Assembly (NCBI RefSeq): GCF_014836635.1
Contig: NZ_JACSQL010000002.1
Location: 496,001-560,000 of the forward strand
Direction: 5' to 3'
DNA length: 64,000 bases
Source of the DNA: Paenibacillus gallinarum
Lineage (GTDB): Bacteria > Bacillota > Bacilli > Paenibacillales > Paenibacillaceae
Below, piece after piece: positions 8,482 through 15,219 of this stretch; the first letter of the stretch is position 1; each line of letters starts with the position of its first letter. The position numbers and the translations under genes were made by a program. The notes below the pieces were generated by a model. It saw only the letters and a list, made by a program, of their open reading frames with translations. It ran no database searches and was not told where the DNA came from.

Positions 8482-8865
8482 TCAATCTTCGGTCAAGTTT
8501 AGCCCAAGAAAAAAACTGATTTCTTTTTTTACCTCTGTTTTAGCAAAGGTCCATAGAAGAAATAGGCGCCGCCGATATCCTCTGCATAAATAAAGTGCTT
8601 CAATACCTTCCTTTTGTTTCGACTCTTCATATACCCGGATCCCGCGGGTGCGCATGTCTGAACGAAGATTGGTCAGGGACACTGTAACCTCGGATTGAAG
8701 CTTGGAAAGACGCAGTATGTATACCTCAGGCATATGCAGAGAAACCTGCCTCATCATATCAATATCCTGTTCCAGGACATCTAGCATTAATGTGTAGATG
8801 AGATACTTTTTGATCAGTAAATGATCCGCTTCAGAGGGAGCGGGAGGGGTGGGTGGCACCGTCAT
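8482..8865 (-). CDS. Uncharacterised 127-aa helical protein with LexA-type promoter
   Basis: I do not recognise this with certainty. It is a basic, mostly helical cytoplasmic protein with a Pro-rich start (VPPTPPAPSE) and no signal or membrane segment. Heptad-like stretches run from about 20 to 70, and LYLCRGYRRRLFLLW lies near the end. The general pattern recalls Bacillus YhjD, an unknown SOS-regulon protein, but that is from memory. About 60 bp upstream is GAACATATGTTC (8926-8937), a strong match to the Bacillota LexA box, overlapping a possible minus-strand -10. The frame allows a GTG at 8874, but the ATG at 8865 is better spaced from AGGAAG. Confidence 0.7.
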   Translation of the reverse strand: MTVPPTPPAPSEADHLLIKKYLIYTLMLDVLEQDIDMMRQVSLHMPEVYILRLSKLQSEVTVSLTNLRSDMRTRGIRVYEESKQKEGIEALYLCRGYRRRLFLLWTFAKTEVKKEISFFLGLNLTED

Positions 8866-8925
8866 CCTTTTCACTTCCTAGCTATGGGTAGAATAATGCA
8901 AGAAATTTGTTATTTGCGATTTACA

Positions 8926-8937
8926 GAACATATGTTC
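8926..8937. promoter_or_regulatory. LexA/SOS-box-like palindrome
   Basis: GAACATATGTTC matches the core of the Gram-positive LexA consensus CGAAC-N4-GTTCG. On the minus strand it overlaps a candidate -10 (TATGTT) placed 17 bp after TTGGAT, for the 127-aa gene. On the plus strand it lies between TTACAG (8921-8926) and TATACT (8944-8949), again 17 bp apart. LexA binding here could repress both directions. Confidence 0.65.
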
Positions 8938-9011
8938 CTGTTCTATACTATCCAATATAAGATCTCATTATGCTTTTTGGCAAGTGGATAATCTAGGGGG
9001 GGAGGCGGAGC

Positions 9012-9095
9012 TTGTGGCACCGATGGAATAAACAAGTGCGACAAATAGATGGATACATAAGAAAAAAGGACGGGCATCACCCATTAGAAGAGTGA
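9012..9095 (+). CDS. Possible 27-aa SOS-linked small protein
   Basis: A TTG start 6 to 10 bases after a very strong GGGGGGAGGCGGAG site opens a 27-codon frame (starting WHRWNKQVRQ after the initiator and ending HHPLEE). It lies about 65 bp downstream of the plus-strand promoter that overlaps the LexA-like box. The peptide is basic and soluble. Its 3' end overlaps the terminator of the opposing TIR-like operon. No homologue is known to me, so coding is uncertain. Confidence 0.3.
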   Translation: MWHRWNKQVRQIDGYIRKKDGHHPLEE

Positions 9096-9103
9096 GCCGT
9101 CCT
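9062..9103 (-). terminator. Terminator of the TIR-like operon
   Basis: AGGACGG (9068-9074) pairs with CCGTCCT (9097-9103), with an extra TCAC/GTGA inner pairing. On the minus strand it is followed by six T. It closes the two-gene unit 9140-10404. Confidence 0.85.
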
Positions 9104-9139
9104 AGTCTAGTTTAGATGTGATATGAAGAGGGTTCATAC

Positions 9140-9370
9140 TTAAGCCATATATTGCGGTTTGTCGTAGAGAGCTTCTTTTTCCAAAATGACCTTGTACGGA
9201 CGCTCTTTGCCCTTTAGTGACGGACCTAACGTAGTAATAGGTTGTTCTGGTTTTTTAAAAAGGTCGCCGTTGTCACTTGCGGGTGCAGGTCCGGTGGAAT
9301 CCGGGGTAGCGCTCAGACGCACCTTGGGGGCTCCTCTTTTCTTTGTGAGCCTTTGTCTGATCGGTTTCAT
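9140..9370 (-). CDS. Small basic protein coupled to the TIR-like gene
   Basis: This is a 76-aa protein of unknown function. The N-terminus is strongly basic (MKPIRQRLTKKRGAPKVRLS), followed by a Pro/Gly/Asp-rich middle and a charged tail ending DKPQYMA. No signal peptide, membrane segment or known domain is visible, and it looks largely disordered. Its ATG overlaps the stop of the upstream TIR-like gene (ATGA), with GGAGGAG before it, so the two should be made together. A partner, inhibitor or adaptor of the TIR-like protein is possible but unproven. Confidence 0.75.
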   Translation of the reverse strand: MKPIRQRLTKKRGAPKVRLSATPDSTGPAPASDNGDLFKKPEQPITTLGPSLKGKERPYKVILEKEALYDKPQYMA

Positions 9371-10404
9371 CCCATTTCTCCTCCTAACAGGTCATGAATA
9401 GCACTGAATAATTGGCGATTATCATGGTCAATCTGCTGAAATAACTCGTCACCTGCCTCGAGATGTCCTACAAGATGCACGGTGAATACATAATTACTTG
9501 CTACAGGATAGCACAGCATATACTCTTTCTCAAGATAATCGTCATATAGGTTGACCTTGATTTTATTCTCCTTAAAAGCATCTACGGTAAGGATCCGGCT
9601 TGGATCATCCGGAGATTTTCCATCGTTCACATCCAGTGAATATTTCCGTCCAATCTCTCCCACATTTCCTGCCACTTGCTGAAGATATCCGGATTCTGTC
9701 GTCCGATGAACGGTAGTTCCTCGTACAAGAAAATGGGGACGGGAAACAAATGTGGTTCTCAGCGTATCACTCATTCGGTGAAGCATCTGGTCATCTGCCT
9801 TACGGGAGCGTAGCAGTTCGCGAAAGAAACGAAGCAGCTTGAGCAGTTGGATTCGTTTACTGTCTTCTTCTTGGCGGACTTTGTTTATTTCCTTTTGAAC
9901 CGAAAGGTCAGTCCATGGGCCTAGCATTTCCATAACTTCTGTAATTTTATTACAGGCTACTGCCACGGCAGGAGCCCATTTGCCATCTGAGCGAATTTCA
10001 TAATGTAATGACCCGAGCCCAAGAAGATCGGAGGGCATTCGCATACCTTCCACTTGTGCTGTATCTTCGAGTTCCTTTACATGCTCTGGTAATATAAAGA
10101 ATATGCGTTTTCTACCCAACTTGCTCATAAAAAGACCCATTTCGAATAGTGTGTTATCCCGTACCGTTGCTACCACTTTGCCACGAATTTTCGCGACGTC
10201 ATCTGGATGGAAAATAAAAATGGCGAAGTCATTATTTTGTACTTCCTTCTCTAGATCCTCAATCGTATAATTCCCCGGATTAAATACACCGGTATACCAA
10301 GGAGTCACTTCAGCCGCATATCTTAGGTTTTCATGCACCGCTGCGGCTATAGGCTTCGCTTCAAGAGAACATCCAATGAACGCTCTAGGCTTCTTAGTCA
10401 TCAT
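9367..10404 (-). CDS. TIR-like protein of the CAP12/Pycsar-effector family
   Basis: The 345-aa product starts with a TIR-like nucleotide-binding domain (PF10137 type, about residues 6-135). FIGCSLEAKPIA is the first beta-loop, TPWYTGVFNPGNYTIEDL and FIFHPDDVAKIRG are family blocks, and VRDNTLFEMGLF contains the likely NADase glutamate (E88). SDLLGLGSLHY closes the domain. In CBASS and Pycsar defence such domains degrade NAD+ when a linked sensor binds a cyclic nucleotide. Here the remaining 200 residues (a Lys/Arg-rich helical linker 170-215, then a mixed alpha/beta region 225-345) match no sensor I can name; a GAF-like fold is conceivable. No cyclase gene is adjacent. It forms an operon with the 76-aa gene. 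Confidence 0.85.
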   Translation of the reverse strand: MMTKKPRAFIGCSLEAKPIAAAVHENLRYAAEVTPWYTGVFNPGNYTIEDLEKEVQNNDFAIFIFHPDDVAKIRGKVVATVRDNTLFEMGLFMSKLGRKRIFFILPEHVKELEDTAQVEGMRMPSDLLGLGSLHYEIRSDGKWAPAVAVACNKITEVMEMLGPWTDLSVQKEINKVRQEEDSKRIQLLKLLRFFRELLRSRKADDQMLHRMSDTLRTTFVSRPHFLVRGTTVHRTTESGYLQQVAGNVGEIGRKYSLDVNDGKSPDDPSRILTVDAFKENKIKVNLYDDYLEKEYMLCYPVASNYVFTVHLVGHLEAGDELFQQIDHDNRQLFSAIHDLLGGEMG

Positions 10405-10833
10405 AGTCCGCTCCGCCTCGCTTAACGGGATTCAGTTTTAATTTAGATCTTTTTCTATATTATACCATTTACCCTTTTTTGACGAACCCAAAAACATCAC
10501 ATGGCAAAGAACGAGTCATTAGTACTAGTTCCCTGTGTCTGAAGCAACATGAAGATAAAGAAAATATGCTACAAATTTCATAGATCAATATATGAATGAA
10601 ACCTTGTATCTTATGAAAGAGAAATTTGACATCTTGTTTAACAAAATAAAAAATCATTAATTTTTCGACAATATGCCGTTCCTAAACGCAGGATGTGCCA
10701 CATAAATTATAAGGGACAGGTGTTTTACACTTTTTCTCTATGTTTAAAGCATGTTATAATAAGGGTAATCATATGTATAAGAACTGCTCGTGCGAGCAAA
10801 ATATATGGTTAAACAAGAAAGGATCTGGATACC
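10405..10833. other. Intergenic region before the yitT leader
   Basis: This stretch is A/T-rich with no well-supported gene. A 22-codon frame with helical character (10592-10660, ending NKIKNH) has no ribosome site and is probably chance or a remnant. Near the right end an extended -10 (TGTTATAAT, 10752-10760) without a good -35 is the likely promoter of the leader and membrane gene that follow. A compact GCTCGTGCGAGC palindrome lies just after it. Confidence 0.5.
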
Positions 10834-10899
10834 ATGAGTCCCCGAAGGACAGAGCCCCAAAGGACGATTTGGAAACGCAACGATTCCTCCTATACTTAG
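10834..10899 (+). CDS. Possible 21-aa leader peptide upstream of yitT-like gene
   Basis: An ATG after AAGAAAGGATCT opens 21 codons (MSPRRTEPQRTIWKRNDSSYT). The peptide is very Arg-rich. It sits in the transcribed leader about 75 bp after an extended -10. It may be a regulatory upstream ORF or chance. Confidence 0.3.
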   Translation: MSPRRTEPQRTIWKRNDSSYT

Positions 10900-10940
10900 C
10901 TTCCCTTACGTAAAGTAGAACAAGTCACCCAAGAATGAAG

Positions 10941-11022
10941 ACGGTACTTATGCGTAAGGAGAGGTTTAAATGAAAATCCGAAGGATGAATTCCTCAATAG
11001 TGCACCTCCCGCATAGGTACGG
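10941..11022 (+). promoter_or_regulatory. Long hairpin in the yitT-like leader
   Basis: Bases 10941-10954 (ACGGTACTTATGCG) pair with 11009-11022 (CGCATAGGTACGGT), with one mismatch and one G-T pair. The stem can extend by GGAG (10958-10961) with CTCC (11005-11008), and those GGAG bases belong to the ribosome site of the short ORF at 10970. The fold could hide that site, which suggests translational or attenuation-type control. Function is inferred. Confidence 0.45.
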
Positions 11023-11098
11023 TCTATCGACCATACTACAAATAATGCGAGGGAATCTGTATGAGGAAAATAGAGCAACAACTAAAGAAAGAAACTGA
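10970..11098 (+). CDS. Possible 42-aa upstream ORF overlapping the yitT-like start
   Basis: The ATG follows AAGGAGAGG at ideal distance, one of the best ribosome sites nearby. The 42-codon frame (MKIRRMNSSIVHLPHRYG at the start) runs past the ATG of the next gene at 11061 in another frame and ends at 11098. Such overlap is typical of translational coupling or interference. No homology is recognised. Confidence 0.4.
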   Translation: MKIRRMNSSIVHLPHRYGLSTILQIMRGNLYEENRATTKERN

Positions 11099-11897
11099 GA
11101 GGTATGGTAATAAAGTTCCTGCACTGCCTGCTTTTTTGAAAAGCACAGGTATGATGATGTTAGGAACAATGCTGATGGCATTTGCGTTTTATCATATTAA
11201 TTATGTCAATCATTTATCAGAAGGTGGATTTGTTGGGCTTGCCCTGCTTGGAAGTTATATAGCTGGATGGCCAGCTGCGCTCACTTCTTTACTGCTTGAT
11301 CTGCCGATTATTTTGATTGCTTGGTATCTGATGGGACGTAAATATATGTACAAAGCATTATTAGGAGCTATATCATTCTCCTTGTTTTATGAATGGTGCG
11401 AGAGATATTCTCCGCTTGTCATTGACTTGCATGGAAGCTTGCTTGCTGCAGCCATTTTCTCCGGTATTTTAACGGGGATTGGTGCAGGACTCGTTATTCG
11501 AAGCGGCAGTGCGACCGGTGGAGACGATATTCTAGCGGTAATCATAAGTCAGCGGAGCCGGTTTAAGATAGGTACTGTATTCTTTTTGATGGACGCAGTG
11601 GTTTTAATCGTATCTCTTGCTTTTATGCCGCTGAAAGAGACCTTATATACCATACTTGCCGTATGGATATCAGGAAAATTGATTACTTTGATTACACAAG
11701 GGTCTATTCAGTCTCATCCTAAAACAGAAACAGTGCCGAGCGTACCATATAAACAAGCAATACGAAATAAAGTGAAAATTTCATCCAACGTACAGGTTGT
11801 ACAGCCTGCCCCCAAACCTGCAAAGGCGATTCTTACGAATAGCCAGCGGAGCTTAACGGGAGTAAAAGGGTATCCATCAAGTACAGGAGGTTCCTAG
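11061..11897 (+). CDS. YitT-family (DUF161) membrane protein
   Basis: The 278-aa product has five to six hydrophobic helices (about residues 27-215). The family glycine motifs are EGGFVGLALLGSYIAGWPA near the first helices and SGSATGGDDILAVIIS in the middle. The C-terminal tail (220-278) is basic and Ser/Pro-rich. It lacks the DUF2179 domain that usually ends longer YitT proteins. The transported substrate is unknown. The ATG at 11061 follows GCGAGGGAA. Its leader contains two short ORFs and a long hairpin, suggesting post-transcriptional control. Confidence 0.85.
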   Translation: MRKIEQQLKKETERYGNKVPALPAFLKSTGMMMLGTMLMAFAFYHINYVNHLSEGGFVGLALLGSYIAGWPAALTSLLLDLPIILIAWYLMGRKYMYKALLGAISFSLFYEWCERYSPLVIDLHGSLLAAAIFSGILTGIGAGLVIRSGSATGGDDILAVIISQRSRFKIGTVFFLMDAVVLIVSLAFMPLKETLYTILAVWISGKLITLITQGSIQSHPKTETVPSVPYKQAIRNKVKISSNVQVVQPAPKPAKAILTNSQRSLTGVKGYPSSTGGS

Positions 11898-11932
11898 TTA
11901 AAGGGCTACAAGTAAATAGAAATGAAGACTAG

Positions 11933-11958
11933 CGTCTGGAGTAATCCAGGCGTTTTTT
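11933..11958 (+). terminator. Terminator of the yitT-like gene
   Basis: CGTCTGGA (11933-11940) pairs with TCCAGGCG (11945-11952) across a GTAA loop, followed by six T. Confidence 0.88.
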
Positions 11959-12032
11959 CGTTGCGAAAGCTGGTTAAGATAGTGTAACTTCAATAATATG
12001 AAAATATTGGGGAATATGGGAGGTGGGGGACT

Positions 12033-12503
12033 GTGAGCACTATGCTATCTAACAAGAGAACGTTAGGCGGAGTGGTATTAATGGTCGTTGGAATTTTTAT
12101 CTTAATAACTAAAATGATACAAATTACAGGGGCTGATCATGTGAATGATAAGCTACTCCTCATAAGCGGATTTGGAGAATCTATTCCTGATCAACCTCAG
12201 CGTGAAGTGACTTTGTCTTATTCAGGGACAGTGGAGAATCATGCCAATCAGTCTCTAACCATTCATTCGATAGAACCGATTCTTTCAGTTGATACATCTA
12301 ACCTGTTAATTCACCCAGAGAAACAAATTCTTATATATGATCGTGTTCTAAAGAAAAAAGAGAGTCTTCATGTAAATGGAGATATTCTACTTGATACGAG
12401 TCAGCTGACGGAAGAAGAAATGAGCAAGTTACTGCCTGGTGTTATTGCCTATAAAATTACATATAACAATGATCATGAAGTTGTGCTAAACACGGTGCCT
12501 TGA
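12033..12503 (+). CDS. Membrane-anchored extracytoplasmic protein of unknown function
   Basis: The 156-aa protein has one hydrophobic helix near the N-terminus (about residues 12-30, GGVVLMVVGIFILITKM) with no clear cleavage site. It is followed by about 125 residues that look like a beta-sandwich (REVTLSYSGTVENHANQSLTIHSIEPIL). The pattern resembles small envelope proteins with an immunoglobulin-like domain, but I recognise no family. The GTG start is spaced 9 bases from GGAGG. It is monocistronic. Confidence 0.7.
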   Translation: MSTMLSNKRTLGGVVLMVVGIFILITKMIQITGADHVNDKLLLISGFGESIPDQPQREVTLSYSGTVENHANQSLTIHSIEPILSVDTSNLLIHPEKQILIYDRVLKKKESLHVNGDILLDTSQLTEEEMSKLLPGVIAYKITYNNDHEVVLNTVP

Positions 12504-12908
12504 GTCAATATAAGATCACTCAGGTAAAGATTAATTATAACGTTTCTTTCACTGTCTCTTCTGTGCAGAAGGGAGTTATAATGTGGTTGTCGGGCCGACG
12601 AATTCTTTCTGAAAGGAGATGATCCATTTGATCAAAAACCGTGAGGTGACTTTCGCTTAGGCGAAAGAAGCATTGATAAGAGGGGAGGACATGTGTCTCT
12701 CCTCTCTTTATAACCATCTGATTTGAAAAATAAGGGAATTATAAAATATAATGGTTGTATATCCGAACTTCCAAAATTATAATAAATGTAGATTGAATCA
12801 ATTTCATAATACCTTTTGTTGCTTTAATCAGGACGATCTATAGATGGAAATGGTCCAATTGATTCGATATCGATTACATATCTAAAAACAAAGAGAGGAG
12901 GAAGCCAC
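12504..12908. other. Intergenic region with hairpins and mini-ORFs
   Basis: No convincing gene is present. Features are a strong hairpin CTTTCGCTTAGGCGAAAG (12651-12668), a second GC-rich hairpin at 12680-12704 (AGAGGGGAGGACA/TCTCTCCTCT), and a 10-codon frame starting TTG at 12629 behind AAGGAGATGATCC. A 60-codon minus-strand frame (12535-12717) lacks a ribosome site. The A/T-rich remainder probably holds the promoter for the mini-ORF cluster at 12909. Confidence 0.4.
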
Positions 12909-12974
12909 ATGTTGACATATCAGTACGTTCAAATACCACAATTTCATACGAAAAAACCAAGGTGTCATAGATGA
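12909..12974 (+). CDS. Possible 21-aa mini-ORF 1 upstream of the CD3324-type gene
   Basis: The ATG follows AGAGGAGGAAGCCAC, an excellent ribosome site. The 21-codon frame (MLTYQYVQIPQFHTKKPRCH plus one residue) stops in TGA and the next ORF starts at the following ATG. No family is recognised. Confidence 0.4.
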   Translation: MLTYQYVQIPQFHTKKPRCHR

Positions 12975-13145
12975 ATGATCATCTGTAATGCAGCTGAGTT
13001 ACTCGGATTTGAACAGAATATTTTAACTTCTGAGTCAAGTCAAAGCAGCACTACACATATGTTTATACGTAATGAACTACCTTTGGAGCAGAACAGATCC
13101 AAGGTTTTTTTTGTTTTAAGCGGCATAGTTCGCAGTGGATTCTAA
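12975..13145 (+). CDS. Possible 56-aa mini-ORF 2
   Basis: This starts directly after the stop of mini-ORF 1 and so would depend on re-initiation. The 56-aa product (MIICNAAELLGFEQNILTS at the start) is Ser-rich in the middle with a short hydrophobic VFFVLSGIV near the end. I know no homologue. It could instead be a decayed gene. Confidence 0.35.
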   Translation: MIICNAAELLGFEQNILTSESSQSSTTHMFIRNELPLEQNRSKVFFVLSGIVRSGF

Positions 13146-13173
13146 AACCAACTAATCGAAAGGAGGCGTAAGC

Positions 13174-13284
13174 ATGCAAAATTTATATAGCGCATGGAAA
13201 CAAAGTTTGAGATCAACAATATCCGTATTCGAGGAGGACCTTTATCGTGAGGTACAAAAATGGAAGAGAAGCGCTTCCCCCTAG
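13174..13284 (+). CDS. Possible 36-aa mini-ORF 3 overlapping the CD3324-type gene
   Basis: The ATG follows AAAGGAGGCGTAAGC. The 36-codon frame (MQNLYSAWKQSLRSTISVFE at the start) encodes an amphipathic helix-like peptide. It overlaps the GTG of the next gene by 38 bases in another frame, and its GAGGAG codons form that gene's ribosome site. This is the arrangement expected of translational coupling. Confidence 0.5.
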   Translation: MQNLYSAWKQSLRSTISVFEEDLYREVQKWKRSASP

Positions 13285-13513
13285 TCTGTTAAAAGAGATT
13301 CAAAAATATATTCAAGGTGATCTGATCTATATACCTAAAGCTACTGAAGAACGAGCAAGATGGGGTGAAAAAAGCGGAGCCCGCAAAGAGCTGGCTCAGC
13401 GTAACGCAGAAATCACTCTTCATTATACTAAGGGATGGACCGTACCTGAACTTGTTCAGAAATATCATCTTTCAAGTGAAAGCATTCGTAAAATTGTTGT
13501 GAAAACATGGTAG
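13247..13513 (+). CDS. CD3324-family small HTH protein
   Basis: The 88-aa protein matches the CD3324 type. LLKEIQKYIQGDLIYIPK and RARWGEKSGARKEL are followed by RNAEITLHYTKGWTVPELVQKYHLSSESIRKIV, a Mor-like helix-turn-helix. It probably binds DNA; targets are unknown. The GTG start is 9 bases after GAGGAGG, which lies within mini-ORF 3, so translation is likely coupled. A strong terminator follows. Confidence 0.85.
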   Translation: MRYKNGREALPPSLLKEIQKYIQGDLIYIPKATEERARWGEKSGARKELAQRNAEITLHYTKGWTVPELVQKYHLSSESIRKIVVKTW

Positions 13514-13525
13514 TGAATACTATTT

Positions 13526-13563
13526 ACCGGCATGAAGGTTATTTACCTTTCTGCCGGTTTTTT
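13526..13563 (+). terminator. Terminator after the CD3324-type gene
   Basis: ACCGGCA (13526-13532) with AAGGT pairs with ACCTTTCTGCCGGT, followed by a T-run. Confidence 0.88.
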
Positions 13564-13694
13564 ATTATGTGCATACACAATAAAAGGAAGTTTGTTTTTA
13601 CATGATTTACTCAAGGAGTACACATACTTGGTATGAATAGGATGCTTATGATCATGAATTGCATGATAATCAAAACATTGTGAGGAGAAGTAAA

Positions 13695-15110
13695 ATGTTG
13701 AAAACAAAAATCATATGTACAATGGGACCTGCTTGTGATTCCATCGACTTACTGAAACAGATGATACAGTCAGGAATGACCGTTGCTCGGTTAAACATGG
13801 CTCACGGAGAGCTGGAAGAGCATGTGAATCGTATGGAGCGCGTTAGAACAGCTGCAAAGGATCTTGGAACTTTTGTACCTATTATGCTGGATATTAAAGG
13901 TCCTGAAATACGGATTGGTAAATTAAAAGAGGCTTCCGTCACTTTGGAAACAGGGAAAGAGCTGATCTTGACGACGGAAGAAATTTTAGGAGAAGTTCAC
14001 CGGATCGGCGTCAATTACGCGGAAATGAATGAGGTCGTAAATCCGGGAGATACCATTCTCATTGATGATGGACTCGTTGCCTTAAATGTAAAGAAGGTAG
14101 AGGGTACGGAAATATATTGCCAAATTTTAAACGGAGGCGTTCTTAAGCCTAGAAAAGGGGTGAATCTGCCTGGTATCAAAACAACGCTTCCAGGAGTAAC
14201 TGAGCGTGATAAAAAACATATCGCTTTTGGTCTCGAAAATAAGATTGAGATGATTGCAGCGTCATTTGTACGTAAAGCAGCAGATGTGGAAGAGATCCGT
14301 GCCATACTGAAAAAAAACCAGGCAGAACATGTTCAGATCTATTCCAAGATTGAAAACCAAGAAGGCGTTGACAATATTAAAGAGATCATTGAAGCCTCTG
14401 ATGGAGTGATGATTGCTCGTGGTGATCTCGGAGTTGAAGTTCCGATTGAAGACGTCCCTATGATGCAGATTGATATTATCAAGCAATGTAATCTGGCAGG
14501 TAAACCGGTGATTGTAGCTACTCATATGCTGGATTCAATGCAGGTCAATCCACGTCCAACTCGGGCAGAAGTAAGTGATGTATCGAACGCGGTACTTCAG
14601 GGTGCTGACGTTGTCATGTTATCCGGTGAATCGGCAGCCGGTAAATACCCGCTCGAATCAGTTAAGACTATGGCAGCTGTTGCCCAAAGAGCAGAATCCT
14701 TAATTGATTACCGTGATAATTTCTTCAAAAAACGGGAACAACATGCAACTAACATTACAGAAGTGATCAGTCAAAGTGCCGTAAGTGCTTCACTTGAATT
14801 GAATGCTAAAGTGATCATTGCTTCCACCGGAAGTGGGTTTACGGCAAAAGTCATATCAAAATATCGTCCAAAAGCTCCGATCTTGGCGATTACTTCTAAT
14901 GAAAAAGTGCTGTCTCAAATATGTCTCTTCTCTGGAGTTTTCCCGTACCTTGGGGAAAAAGTAAACTCGACGGATGAGATGTTTGAATCGATTACGCGGA
15001 ATGCGGCTACCAAAGGATTTATCTCATCTGGAGATACCGTAGTTCTCTCTGCAGGGGTACCGATCGGGATTTCGGGCACAACGAATCTAATTAAAATTGT
15101 ACAAGTGTAG
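13695..15110 (+). CDS. pyk: Pyruvate kinase, short form
   Basis: The 471-aa glycolytic enzyme converts phosphoenolpyruvate and ADP to pyruvate and ATP. Landmarks are TMGPACDSIDLL near the start, ARLNMAHGELEEH, LDIKGPEIRIG, MIARGDLGVEVP (metal/PEP site) and PVIVATHMLDSM. It ends after the usual C-terminal allosteric domain and lacks the extra PEP-utilising domain of Bacillus PykA. A second, longer pyruvate kinase may therefore exist elsewhere. Serine would usually be found where HGELEEH now reads HG-E, a small deviation (normally NFSHG). The frame extends to 13659, but the ATG at 13695 follows GAGGAG. Confidence 0.93.
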   Translation: MLKTKIICTMGPACDSIDLLKQMIQSGMTVARLNMAHGELEEHVNRMERVRTAAKDLGTFVPIMLDIKGPEIRIGKLKEASVTLETGKELILTTEEILGEVHRIGVNYAEMNEVVNPGDTILIDDGLVALNVKKVEGTEIYCQILNGGVLKPRKGVNLPGIKTTLPGVTERDKKHIAFGLENKIEMIAASFVRKAADVEEIRAILKKNQAEHVQIYSKIENQEGVDNIKEIIEASDGVMIARGDLGVEVPIEDVPMMQIDIIKQCNLAGKPVIVATHMLDSMQVNPRPTRAEVSDVSNAVLQGADVVMLSGESAAGKYPLESVKTMAAVAQRAESLIDYRDNFFKKREQHATNITEVISQSAVSASLELNAKVIIASTGSGFTAKVISKYRPKAPILAITSNEKVLSQICLFSGVFPYLGEKVNSTDEMFESITRNAATKGFISSGDTVVLSAGVPIGISGTTNLIKIVQV

Positions 15111-15135
15111 GATTTAAAGCAAATAAATAGGACTT

Positions 15136-15192
15136 AGTAACGAAAGGTTTAGAGGCTGTGTAGCTTATAGCCTTACCTTTCGTTACTTTCTT
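15136..15192 (+). terminator. Hairpin after pyruvate kinase
   Basis: AGTAACGAAAGGT (15136-15148) pairs perfectly with ACCTTTCGTTACT (15175-15187), with an inner GGCT/AGCC stem. The T-run is interrupted. Confidence 0.75.
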
Positions 15193-15219
15193 ATAGAAAT
15201 AAGCTGGAGGTATAGTTAT

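Noticed and set aside
12535..12717. 60-codon minus-strand frame
   Set aside because: It has no ribosome site and lies in a hairpin-rich intergenic stretch. Its reading may simply reflect those repeats.
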